From: Streptomyces sp. DH5
GTDB lineage: Bacteria; Actinomycetota; Actinomycetes; Streptomycetales; Streptomycetaceae
Assembly (NCBI RefSeq): GCF_020873915.1
Contig: NZ_JAHWGP010000039.1
Coordinates: 1-64,000 of the forward strand
Length of the DNA: 64,000 nucleotides
Direction: 5' to 3'
The notes beneath the pieces are model-generated. The model did not search any database, had not been told where the DNA came from, and was given only the letters and a program-made list of their open reading frames with translations. The stretch's first letter is position 1, and the number at the start of each line of letters is the position of its first letter. The position numbers and the translations under genes are program-made. Of the stretch, positions 1 through 8,401 are shown piece after piece.

Positions 1-5
1 GGCTA

Positions 6-103
6 GGGGGTGGGGTGGGGTGAGGGGCGACGCCCGCAGGCCAGGGTGGGGTGGGGTGAGGGGCGACGCCCGCAGGCCAGGGTGGGGTGGGGTGAGGGGC
101 GAC
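6..103. repeat. 36-bp G-rich tandem repeat (about 2.6 copies)
   Basis: Units begin at 11, 47 and 83. The first two are identical over 36 bp, and the third diverges after about 21 bp. Each copy carries runs of three to five G separated by T, T and TGA (for example G runs at 6-10, 12-15, 17-20 and 24-27), which fits the canonical intramolecular G-quadruplex pattern on the plus strand. The array lies just beyond the 3' end of the DUF1990 gene. No gene is evident in 1-121; reading frames through the repeat are low-complexity Pro/Arg/Gly. Confidence 0.85.
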
Positions 104-121
104 TGCCGGTGGGTTCGGGGG

Positions 122-643
122 TCAGAGGTCTTCGAGGCCTCGGGTGGCGAGGCGGCGGAGGACCTTGCCGCAGCGGCGGGCGTAGGCGTGCTGGAGGCCC
201 CGGGTGGCCGGGCCGCCCGCGCGGGAGTACCAGCGGGCCGGCCTGCTGAACGCCGAGACGGTCAGCCACACCGTCCCGTCGCCCGTGCGGTCCACCACGA
301 AGGCCTCCTCGCCGCTCTCCGGGTGGCCGGCCAGGGTGCCGTACGCCCAGCCCGCCCTGCGGTACTCCTCCACCGTCCACACCACCCGGCACGGCGCCCT
401 GACCACTCCGGCGAGGGTGACGGTGACGTCGACGCCGGGAGCCGCCCGGTCGGCGCCGGTCTCGATGCCGACGCCGAGCTCCCGGTGCAGTTCCCAGGTG
501 AGCAGCGCCTCCGCGGCCTGCCGGAAGACCGCCTCCCCCTCGCCGAGGCGGGTGCGCACCCGCAGGGGGTGGAAGCCGGGAGGGCAGAAACCGGGATCCC
601 GGGTCGCGCCGACGTGGTCGTAGGTGAAGTCCGCCGAAGACAT
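122..643 (-). CDS. DUF1990 family protein
   Basis: A 173-aa protein that resembles the DUF1990 family of Actinobacteria, whose biochemical role is not established. The family start is visible as FTYDHVGATRD, followed by a Pro/Gly loop and a region with VVWTVEEYRRAGWAYGTL and HPESGEEAF, as expected for this small alpha/beta fold. I chose the ATG at 643, which gives MSSADFTYDHVG, over an upstream in-frame start at 670. The extra nine residues are non-conserved hydrophobics, and the family normally starts directly at this motif. No signal peptide or membrane segment is seen. The gene converges on the G-rich repeat and is separated from the M4 protease by about 70 bp on the same strand. Confidence 0.75.
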   Translation of the reverse strand: MSSADFTYDHVGATRDPGFCPPGFHPLRVRTRLGEGEAVFRQAAEALLTWELHRELGVGIETGADRAAPGVDVTVTLAGVVRAPCRVVWTVEEYRRAGWAYGTLAGHPESGEEAFVVDRTGDGTVWLTVSAFSRPARWYSRAGGPATRGLQHAYARRCGKVLRRLATRGLEDL

Positions 644-715
644 GGAACCCAAGAGTAGGGCGGCGCCCACGCCGTGGAGAAAGGCGGGGCGCCGCTCAGG
701 TGACGCGTTCCCGGT

Positions 716-2764
716 TTACGGGAAGGTGAGCTTCCAGCTGTTGATGTAGCCGGTGTCGTAGCGTGCCCGGTCCTGCACGCGCAGCTTCCAGGTGCCGTTG
801 GCGGTCTCGGAGGAGGCGTTGACCGTGAACGTCTGGCTGATGTTGTCCGCGGAGCCGCCGGTGCGGTTGCGCAGGTTGTACACCGTGCCGTCCGGGGCGA
901 CCAGGTCGACGATCAGGTCACCGCTGTAGGTGTGCACGATGTCGACCGCGACCTGGAGGTTGGACGGCGCGTTGCCCGTCCGTCCGGTGACGGTGACGGA
1001 GGACGTCACCGCGGAGCCGTAGTCCGGGATCGACACGTCGGCGGTGTTCTCGAAGGACGTACCGCCACCGCCGCCGCCGTCACCGGGGCGCGAGCCGACG
1101 CTGACGCCCGCCCAGGCGTCCTGCACGGCCTTGTACTCGGCGCTGGTCGTGCCGTACAGCTCACCGGCGGCCGCCAGGGTGCCGGTGCGGGCGCCCGCGT
1201 AGTTGGTGGTGGAGGTGAACTTCGTGGTGAGCGCGCGGAACCAGATCTTCTCCGCCTTGGCGCGGCCGATGCCGGTGACCGGGAGGCCGTCGGAGGTGGC
1301 CGAGTTGTAGGTGACACCGTTGATGGTCTTGGTGCCGCTGCCCTCGCTCAGCAGGTAGAAGAAGTGGTTGGCGGGGCCGGACGAGTAGTGGACGTCGACG
1401 CTGCCGATGCCCGAGTACCAGTAGTCCTTGGACGCGCCGTCCCTGCTGGGCTTGTCCATGTAGCGCAGCGGCGTGCCGTCGCCGTTGATGTCGATCTCCT
1501 CGCCGATGAGGTAGTCACCGACGTCGGAGGAGTTGTTGGCGTAGAACTCGACGGTCGCGCCGAAGATGTCGCTGGTCGCCTCGTTCAGGCCGCCGGACTC
1601 GCCGCTGTAGACGAGACCGGCGGTGTTCGAGGTGAGGCCGTGGGTCATCTCGTGCGCGGCCACGTCGATCGAGGTCAGCGGGTTGGCGTTGCCCGAGCCG
1701 TCGCCGTACGTCATGCAGAAGCAGCTGTCGGACCAGAACGCGTTGACGTAGTTGTTGCCGTAGTGGACCCGGGAGTAGGCGCCCACGCCGTCGCCGCGGA
1801 TACCGCTGCGACCGTGCACGTTCTTGTAGTAGTCCCAGGTCAGGGCGGCCCCGTAGTGGGCGTCGGCGGCGGCCGACTCCAGGTTGGACGGGGTGCCGTT
1901 GCCCCACACGTCGTCGGAGCCGGAGAACAGGGTGCCGGTGCCCGAGGTGCCGCGGTTGAGGTTGTACGTCTTGTGTCCGCCGCGCGCACCGTCGGTGAGG
2001 TTGTACGTCGACCCGGACTGGGTGGTGGTCAGGTCGACGGTGCCGCTGTAGACGGTGTGGCCGGTCCCGTTGTGGACGGCCTGCCACTCGTACAGCTTCT
2101 CGCCCGTGGTGGCGTCGGTGACGACGTGCAGCTCCTGCGGGGTGCCGTCGTGCTGGAGCCCGCCGACGACCGTCTCGTACGCCACGACCGGGCTGCCGCC
2201 GGCCGCCCAGATCACCTTGCGGGGGGCGCGGTCGACGTCCGGGCTCTCGGCCTTCTCGGCCTTCGCCGCGGACAGCGCCTGCTGTTCGGCCTTCGCGGCC
2301 GGCACCGTGGCGGTGGTCGTCGCGGGCTTCACCGCGGCCCGGGTGGCCTTGACGACGGAGTCGGCCTCGCCGGCCGCGTCGCCCTGGACGACCAGGTCGC
2401 CGCCGAGGACGGGAAGACCGTCGTAGGTGCGCTCGTAGCGCACGTGCACGGTGCCGTCGCGGTCCTTGAGGACGTCACGGACGACGAGCTTCTCCTTCGC
2501 GCCCAGGCCGAGGTCCTTCGCGGTCCCCGCCTTGGTGGCGTCGGCCTCGCGGATCAGTGCGGCGCGCTCGGCGGGTGTGAGGCGGACCGATTCCGAGCCC
2601 GGCTTCGCCTTGCTCTCGGCCGCCGGTGTGCGCTCCGGGGCGGCGGTGGCGGAGCCGGACTGCACGGCCGTGGCGACCAGCGCGGCCACCCCGGCGAGGG
2701 CGACGGCGGCGGCACGGCGGTGCGTGGTGTGGGGGGTGCGTCTGTGGGACGACCTGGTTCTCAA
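716..2764 (-). CDS. secreted M4 (thermolysin-type) metalloprotease with C-terminal P-domain
   Basis: Extracellular zinc endopeptidase of 682 aa. The N-terminus has an Arg-rich start and a hydrophobic stretch (AAAVALAGVAALVATAV), giving a Sec-type signal peptide. An FTP/PepSY-like propeptide covers roughly residues 60-215. The catalytic domain carries HEMTH (H371, E372, H375) and the third zinc ligand E395 in GGLNEATSD, matching the M4 pattern. After a Gly-rich linker near residue 565, the last ~110 residues look like a proprotein-convertase P-domain (VDLVAPDGT, GTWKLRVQD). The start is TTG at 2764: an AAGGAG box sits six bases upstream and no better start is in frame. This is a typical Streptomyces exoprotease; the propeptide is expected to act as chaperone and inhibitor until processed outside the cell. 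Confidence 0.93.
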   Translation of the reverse strand: MRTRSSHRRTPHTTHRRAAAVALAGVAALVATAVQSGSATAAPERTPAAESKAKPGSESVRLTPAERAALIREADATKAGTAKDLGLGAKEKLVVRDVLKDRDGTVHVRYERTYDGLPVLGGDLVVQGDAAGEADSVVKATRAAVKPATTTATVPAAKAEQQALSAAKAEKAESPDVDRAPRKVIWAAGGSPVVAYETVVGGLQHDGTPQELHVVTDATTGEKLYEWQAVHNGTGHTVYSGTVDLTTTQSGSTYNLTDGARGGHKTYNLNRGTSGTGTLFSGSDDVWGNGTPSNLESAAADAHYGAALTWDYYKNVHGRSGIRGDGVGAYSRVHYGNNYVNAFWSDSCFCMTYGDGSGNANPLTSIDVAAHEMTHGLTSNTAGLVYSGESGGLNEATSDIFGATVEFYANNSSDVGDYLIGEEIDINGDGTPLRYMDKPSRDGASKDYWYSGIGSVDVHYSSGPANHFFYLLSEGSGTKTINGVTYNSATSDGLPVTGIGRAKAEKIWFRALTTKFTSTTNYAGARTGTLAAAGELYGTTSAEYKAVQDAWAGVSVGSRPGDGGGGGGTSFENTADVSIPDYGSAVTSSVTVTGRTGNAPSNLQVAVDIVHTYSGDLIVDLVAPDGTVYNLRNRTGGSADNISQTFTVNASSETANGTWKLRVQDRARYDTGYINSWKLTFP

Positions 2765-3013
2765 CGCTGACTCCTTCTGCGTGGCCGCGGGTCGCGCGGC
2801 CTGGGGAGACCGGCCGGCGGGTGAGCCGTCCGGGCAGAACGGAAGTGCGAGGTGCTCTGAGCCGTGGCCGCCGCACAGCGGTGGGGTGGAGCCGTGGGGT
2901 GAAGCTGTGGGGTTGCTGTGGAGCGGCCGTGGGAAGAGTGGCAGGGGATCGCGGTTGCTGTCAGGAGCGCGTCAATACATTGGCCGGAAATCGTTCGTTG
3001 TCCGGGAGTCAAG

Positions 3014-3028
3014 GTTCGGTATACGAAC
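3014..3028. promoter_or_regulatory. inverted repeat in the protease upstream region
   Basis: GTTCG-N5-CGAAC is a perfect 5-bp dyad with an AT-rich GTATA spacer. It lies between the end of the ABC exporter gene (3031) and the M4 protease start (2764), where the DNA is less GC-rich than its surroundings. It could be an operator or part of the protease promoter on the minus strand. A TTGACT hexamer is present on that strand next to it, but I could not pair it with a convincing -10. The rest of 2765-3030 holds no gene that I can support. Confidence 0.3.
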
Positions 3029-3030
3029 GG

Positions 3031-4800
3031 TCAAGTCGTGGACGTGTCTGCCGTGCGGTCCCCGTGCCAGGAGTGCCAGAGGGAGGCGTACACCCCGCCG
3101 GTCGCCACGAGGGCGTCGTGCGTGCCCAGTTCGGTGAGACGGCCGTCCCGCATGACCGCCACCCGGTCCGCGTCGTGCGCGGTGTGCAGCCGGTGGGCGA
3201 CGGCGATGACCGTACGGCCCCGGAGGACGGCGGCCAGCGCGCGCTCGGTGTGCCGGGCGGTCGTCGGGTCGAGCAGGGCGGTCGCCTCGTCGAGGATCAG
3301 GGTGTGCGGATCGGCCAGCACCACCCGGGCCAGAGCGAGTTGCTGCGCCTGCGAGCCGTCGGTGGGGTGGCCGCCCTCGCCCAGCACGGTGTCGAGCCCC
3401 TCCGGCAGCTCCCGCACCCACGTCTCGGCGCCCACCGTGCTCAACGCCGTCCACACCCGCGCGTCGTCCGCCTCCGGTTCGGCGATCCGCAGGTTGTCGC
3501 GGACCGATCCGAGGAAGACGTGGTGCTCCTGGGTGACCAGCACCACCTGCCGGCGCAGCCGCTCCGGGTCGAGAGCGGACACCGGTACCCCGCCCACGGT
3601 CACCGTGCCCGACGTCGGCGCGTCCACGCCCGCCAGCAGCCGGCTCAGCGTCGTCTTGCCCGCACCGGACGGCCCCACCACGGCGAGCCGTTCACCCGGT
3701 GTCACCGTGAGGTCGACGCCCCGCAGCACCTCGACGCCCCCCTCGTACGCGTAGTGCACCCCGGTCACGTCGATGCGGTCGCCGGCCGGGGCGGGGCCCT
3801 CGCCCCGCCCCGCCGCGCGCGGAGCCCGGGCCAGACCCTCCACCCGGGCGAAGGAGGCGCCGCCGGACTGGAGCTGCTCCAGCCGCATCAGCACCTCGTC
3901 CAGCGGCCCGGTCAGCTGGAGCAGATACAGCGACGCGCTCACCACGGCCCCCAGGCTCACCGAGCCCCGCTGCTGCAGCCACCCGCCGAGCAGCAGCACC
4001 CCGGCCACCGGCACGGTGTACGACAGCTCGACCACCGGGAAGAACACCGAACGCAGGAACAGCGTGTGGAACCGGGTGCGCCGGGATACCTCCAGCGCCT
4101 CGCGACTGGCCCGCACCCGCCGTTCCTCCAGCCGGAACGCCTCCACCGTGCGGGCGCCCGCCGCCGTCGCCGCGACGATCTCCGCCACGTCCGAGTTGGC
4201 CGCCCCCTCCGCGAGGTAGGCGTCACGGGCCCGGCGCAGGTACCACCGCAGCACCAGCCAGATCGGGGTCAGCCCGAGCAGCCCGAGAGCGCCCAGCAGC
4301 GGATCCACCACGAGCACCGCGCTCATCAGGAACAGGGCCTGGACGGCGTTGACCAGGAGCGCGGGCCCCGCGTCGCGCAGGGTCGTCCCCACCGTGGTCA
4401 CGTCCGCCGTGCCCCGCGCCGTCAGGTCCCCCGTACCGGCCCGTTCCACCACCGACGACGGCAGCGCCAGCGCCCGGTCCACGAACCGCTCCCGCACCCG
4501 CGCCAGCGTCCGCTCCCCGAAGCGGTGCCCCACGTAGCGGGCCCAGCGGGACAGCAGCAGCTGCGCGACGGCGCACAGCAGGATGACCGGCGCCAGCCGG
4601 TCCACCACCGCCGTCCCGCCCCCGGCGCGCACCTCGTCGACGATCCGCCCCAGCAGCCAGGGCCCGGCCAGCCCCGCCAGGGCCGCCAGCCCGTTCAGGG
4701 CCAGGACGCCCGCGAAGGCCCGCCGGTCGGCGCGGACCAGACCCACGGCGGCCCGCCGTACATCGGCGGGCCCGGCGAGGGGAAGCCGCTCCCCGCTCAT
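3031..4800 (-). CDS. ABC exporter half-transporter, ATP-competent subunit of a heterodimer
   Basis: A 589-aa fusion of six-helix membrane domain and nucleotide-binding domain (MsbA/LmrA-like exporter). The NBD has an intact Walker A (GPSGAGKTT), Q-loop (VTQEHHVF), Walker B with catalytic Glu (LILDEATALLD) and H-loop (VAVAHRLHT-like region, VIAVAHRLH). The ABC signature is degenerate: TDGSQAQ where LSGGQRQ is expected. Its ATG overlaps the stop of the next gene by four bases, and that partner has the complementary defects. In the heterodimer, this subunit's Walker A would pair with the partner's intact LSGGQ to give one working ATP site. The substrate is not predictable; drugs, lipids or peptides are all possible. 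Confidence 0.9.
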   Translation of the reverse strand: MSGERLPLAGPADVRRAAVGLVRADRRAFAGVLALNGLAALAGLAGPWLLGRIVDEVRAGGGTAVVDRLAPVILLCAVAQLLLSRWARYVGHRFGERTLARVRERFVDRALALPSSVVERAGTGDLTARGTADVTTVGTTLRDAGPALLVNAVQALFLMSAVLVVDPLLGALGLLGLTPIWLVLRWYLRRARDAYLAEGAANSDVAEIVAATAAGARTVEAFRLEERRVRASREALEVSRRTRFHTLFLRSVFFPVVELSYTVPVAGVLLLGGWLQQRGSVSLGAVVSASLYLLQLTGPLDEVLMRLEQLQSGGASFARVEGLARAPRAAGRGEGPAPAGDRIDVTGVHYAYEGGVEVLRGVDLTVTPGERLAVVGPSGAGKTTLSRLLAGVDAPTSGTVTVGGVPVSALDPERLRRQVVLVTQEHHVFLGSVRDNLRIAEPEADDARVWTALSTVGAETWVRELPEGLDTVLGEGGHPTDGSQAQQLALARVVLADPHTLILDEATALLDPTTARHTERALAAVLRGRTVIAVAHRLHTAHDADRVAVMRDGRLTELGTHDALVATGGVYASLWHSWHGDRTADTSTT

Positions 4801-6518
4801 CCTCGTACCTCCTCGGGGGCGTTCTCCTCGGCGTCCCTGGCCACCAGCTCCCGGTATCCCGGTTCGCTCTCGAGCAGTTCACGGTGGCTGCCGCTCGCCA
4901 CCACCTTGCCGTCGGACAGGAAGAGCACCCGGTCCACCCGGTCCAGGACCAGCGGCGAGGTGGTCACCAGCACCGTCGTGCGCCCCTGCCTGGCCGCGCG
5001 CAGCCGGTCGGCGGCCGTGGCCTCGGTGTGCGCGTCGAGCGCCGACGTCGGCTCCACCGCCAGCAGCACCTCCGGGTCGGCCAGCAACGCCCGCGCCAGG
5101 CGCACCCGTTGCCGCTGACCGCCGGAGAGGCTGCGGCCCTGCGCGGACACGGCGGAGGCGAGCCCGTCGGGCAGACCCGGCACGATGTCGTCGGCGGCGG
5201 CCGCGTGCAGCGCCCGCAGCACGTCCTCGTCGGACGCGTCCCGGCGCCCGGCCACCACCTCGCGCAGCGGCCCCGCGAACAGGTCGGCCTCCGGGTCCGC
5301 GACCAGGATCCGCTCCCGGACCCGCGCGAGCGCGATCCCGTCCAGCCTCACCCCGCCCCAGGTCGTCCCCGACGGCGCGTACCGGCCGAGGCGGTCCACC
5401 ACGGCGAGCGCGTCGGCGGGACGCGTGGCGGCGAGTGCGGTCAGCCGGCCCGGCGGCACCCGCACCCCCGACTCCGGGTCGTGCAGCACGGACGGCTCGG
5501 CCGGCGGGTCGGCGGTGGCCGCGTCGGCGGGCGGCTCGAGCCGCAACAGCGCCGCCACCCGCCGGCCCGCCACCACGCCCCGGCTGAGCTGGTAGCCGCA
5601 CTCGATGAGGAACATCACCGGCCACACCAGCACGGCCACGTAGCCGTACACCGACACCAGCTCGCCCACCGTGATCTCGCCCCGCGCGGCCAGCCGTGCC
5701 GCGATCCAGGTCACCCCCGCGAGGAACAGCGCCGGCAGCCCCGCGGAGAGCGCCTGGATCCAGCTGGTCACCGCCCCGACCCGGTAGCCCTGCTCCCGCA
5801 GCCGCGCCGAGTCCCGGTGGAACGCGTCGGAGACCAGGTGCTTCCCGCCGAGCCCGCTGAGCACCCGCAGCCCGCCCGCGAGGTCGCCGATCCGCGCGGT
5901 CAGCACTCCCTGCCGCTCCCGGTACTCCGCCTCGGTGCCCCGCAGCCGCCCCGTCAGCGGCCCCACGGTCAGTCCGATGACCGGCACCCCCAGCAGCACC
6001 ACCACCGCCAGCAACGGCGACACCGACAGCAGCAGCCCCGCCACCACCGCGTACGCCACGACCGCGCCGATCCCCGGCCCGACCGCGGTGAGGGACTGCG
6101 CGATCATCTGCACGTCGCCCACCCCGATGGTGACGACCTCCCCGGCCCCGGCTCGCCGCTCCAGCGAGGCACCGAGCCGCACCGTGTGCCCCACGACCAC
6201 CTTCACCGTGCGGAAGTTGGCGTCCATCCGCACCCGCGTCATGATCCGGTGCCGCATGATGCTCAGCCACGCGTTGAAGGCGTTCACCACGAGCAGGGCG
6301 CCGGTCCACAGCGCCAGCGCCCCCGTGTCACCCGCCGTCAGCCCGTCGTCCACCGCCCGCGACATCGCGTACGGCGTCGCCGCCAGCAGCACCATCCACA
6401 CGCTGCCGAACACGGCACCCGCCGCGCACCGCCCCGGCTGTCGCTTCACCAGCCACCACAGGTAGCGGGCTCCGCTCCGGCAGTCGGGCGTGCCGGGATC
6501 CTCGTAGGCGTCGATCAT
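4797..6518 (-). CDS. ABC exporter half-transporter with degenerate nucleotide-binding domain
   Basis: A 573-aa six-helix membrane domain plus NBD. The NBD is strongly degenerate. Where Walker A should be, the sequence reads LAATRPADALAV with no P-loop Lys. The Q-loop region reads VADPEADLF, Walker B is LLAVEPTSALD, and the H-loop region (VLVTTSPLV) lacks His. Only the signature LSGGQRQR is perfect. This matches the non-catalytic half of heterodimeric exporters, and its partner (3031-4800) lacks the signature but keeps everything else. Start chosen at 6518 (MIDAYEDPG), preceded by GGGGAGGG, over an in-frame ATG at 6572 that would overlap the upstream gene by 22 bp. Confidence 0.88.
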   Translation of the reverse strand: MIDAYEDPGTPDCRSGARYLWWLVKRQPGRCAAGAVFGSVWMVLLAATPYAMSRAVDDGLTAGDTGALALWTGALLVVNAFNAWLSIMRHRIMTRVRMDANFRTVKVVVGHTVRLGASLERRAGAGEVVTIGVGDVQMIAQSLTAVGPGIGAVVAYAVVAGLLLSVSPLLAVVVLLGVPVIGLTVGPLTGRLRGTEAEYRERQGVLTARIGDLAGGLRVLSGLGGKHLVSDAFHRDSARLREQGYRVGAVTSWIQALSAGLPALFLAGVTWIAARLAARGEITVGELVSVYGYVAVLVWPVMFLIECGYQLSRGVVAGRRVAALLRLEPPADAATADPPAEPSVLHDPESGVRVPPGRLTALAATRPADALAVVDRLGRYAPSGTTWGGVRLDGIALARVRERILVADPEADLFAGPLREVVAGRRDASDEDVLRALHAAAADDIVPGLPDGLASAVSAQGRSLSGGQRQRVRLARALLADPEVLLAVEPTSALDAHTEATAADRLRAARQGRTTVLVTTSPLVLDRVDRVLFLSDGKVVASGSHRELLESEPGYRELVARDAEENAPEEVRG

Positions 6519-6550
6519 GTGGTCACCCTCCCCCGTGCCGGCCCCCGCGG

Positions 6551-8401
6551 CTACGCCAGACTGTCCCGCCACGCCCGGTGCAGGTCCGCGAACCTGCCGG
6601 TGCCCGCGATGAGTTCGGCCGGGCTGCCGTCCTCGACGATCCGCCCGTGCTCCATCACCAGCACCCGGTCCGCGATCTCCACCGTCGACAGGCGGTGGGC
6701 GATCACCACCGCCGTGCGTCCCTTCAGCACCGTCGCCATGGCCCGCTGCACCGCCCGCTCGCCCGGGATGTCCAGGGAGCTGGTCGCCTCGTCCAGGATG
6801 AGGACCGCCGGGTCGGCCAGCAACGCGCGTGCGAAGGAGACGAGCTGGCGCTGGCCGGCCGAGATGCGGCCGCCCCGCTTGCGCACGTCGGTGTCGTAGC
6901 CGTCGGGCAGGGCGGCGATGAAGTCGTGCGCGCCGATCTCCTTGGCCGCCCGCTCGACCTCCTCCCGGGTGGCGTCCGGCCGGCCGATGGCGATGTTCTC
7001 CGCGACCGTCCCGGAGAAGAGGAACGCCTCCTGTGTCACCATCACCACCTCGCGCCGCAGGTCACGCCCCGTCAGGTCGCCCAGGTCCACGCCGTCGAGG
7101 AGCACCCGGCCGTCGGTGGGGTCGTAGAACCGAGCGAGCAGCTTGGCCAGCGTCGACTTGCCCGCTCCGGTCGAGCCCACGACGGCGACGGTCTGCCCGG
7201 CCGGCAGGGTGAGGCCGAAGCGGGGCAGCACCTCGCCGCCGGTGCGGTACGCGAAGCGGACGTCGTCGAAGACGACCTCGCGGCCGGGGAGGCCCGGGCG
7301 CCGCCCGGGGAGCTCCCGCGGGGACACCGGCTCGGGCACGGACGGGGTCTGGGCCAGCAGGCCGGCGATCTTCTCCAGGGAGGCCGCCGCCGACTGGTAG
7401 GAGTTGAGGAACATGCCGAGCCGGTCGATCGGGTCGTACAGCCGGCGCAGGTACAGGACCGCAGCCGCCAGCACGCCGAGCTCCAGCGACCCGTCCGCCA
7501 CCCGGTAGGCGCCCCACAGCACGATCAGCGCGACCGTGGTGTTGGCGGTGATCCGGGAGCCGACCACGTAGCGGGCCATCTCCAGCAGCGCGTCACCGTT
7601 GGTCCGCTCGTGCCGGCGGTTCAGCACCGCGAAATCCGCGTCGTTCGCCGCCTCCCGGCGGAAGGCACGCACCGGACGGATGCCGTTCATCGTCTCGACG
7701 AACTTCACGATCACCGCGGCGATGGCCGTCGACCGCTTCCGGTACACCCGCGCGGCCCGCCGCCGGTACGACCGCACCAGCAGGTACAGCGGCAGGAACG
7801 AGGCCACCGCCACGGTACCGAGGCCCAGGTCGAGCCAGAGCAGCAGCACCGAGATGTAGACGCCCGAGAGGATGACCGTCACCAGTTCCTGCAGGCCCTC
7901 CTCCAGCAGCTCCCGCAGGGACTCCACGTCGGTGGTGGAGCGGGAGATGAGGCGGCCCGAGGTGTAGCGCTCGTGGAAGTCGACGCTCAACTCCTGCGCG
8001 TGGCGGAAGATCCGGCCGCGCAGATCGAGCAGCACGTCCTGGCTGACCCGGGCGGAGGCCTTGACGAACGCGTACTGGAGCGCGCCGGACGCCGTCGCGC
8101 ACAGCAGGTAGGCCACCGCCACCGCGATCAGCGGCCCGCGGTCGTCGCCCCGGAACGCCGGCACCGCCCGGTCGATCGCGTACGCCACCAGCAGCGGGCC
8201 GGCCTGCACCGCGGCCTGCTGGAGCAGCAGCAGCACGGCGGTGACGGCGACCCCGCCCCGCAGGGGCGAGAGCAGGGAACGCAGCAGGATGCCGGTGGCG
8301 CCCGGGGGAGCGGGCAACTGGTCGTGGTCGAAGGGGTCGCCGGCCTTCGGGGTCCGGTCGTCGTCCTCGTCCCTGACCGGTGCGGTGGTGGCCGCCGTCA
8401 T
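6551..8401 (-). CDS. ABC exporter half-transporter (canonical catalytic subunit)
   Basis: A 616-aa exporter half with an N-terminal six-helix membrane domain and C-terminal NBD. The NBD has Walker A (GSTGAGKST), Q-loop ([10 protein letters not shown]), signature ISAGQRQ, Walker B with catalytic Glu ([11 protein letters not shown]) and H-loop (VIAHRLST). It overlaps the upstream exporter gene by four bases (ATGA), which indicates a co-translated heterodimer. In this pair the catalytically consensus site is formed by this subunit's Walker A/Glu with the partner's LSGGQ. It probably shares one transcript with the 3031-6518 pair. Substrate unknown. Confidence 0.93.
   Translation of the reverse strand: MTAATTAPVRDEDDDRTPKAGDPFDHDQLPAPPGATGILLRSLLSPLRGGVAVTAVLLLLQQAAVQAGPLLVAYAIDRAVPAFRGDDRGPLIAVAVAYLLCATASGALQYAFVKASARVSQDVLLDLRGRIFRHAQELSVDFHERYTSGRLISRSTTDVESLRELLEEGLQELVTVILSGVYISVLLLWLDLGLGTVAVASFLPLYLLVRSYRRRAARVYRKRSTAIAAVIVKFVETMNGIRPVRAFRREAANDADFAVLNRRHERTNGDALLEMARYVVGSRITANTTVALIVLWGAYRVADGSLELGVLAAAVLYLRRLYDPIDRLGMFLNSYQSAAASLEKIAGLLAQTPSVPEPVSPRELPGRRPGLPGREVVFDDVRFAYRTGGEVLPRFGLTLPAGQTVAVVGSTGAGKSTLAKLLARFYDPTDGRVLLDGVDLGDLTGRDLRREVVMVTQEAFLFSGTVAENIAIGRPDATREEVERAAKEIGAHDFIAALPDGYDTDVRKRGGRISAGQRQLVSFARALLADPAVLILDEATSSLDIPGERAVQRAMATVLKGRTAVVIAHRLSTVEIADRVLVMEHGRIVEDGSPAELIAGTGRFADLHRAWRDSLA

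Noticed and set aside
6-103. CRISPR-like short repeats
   Set aside because: The 36-bp units are directly adjacent with no unique spacers, and no cas genes are present.
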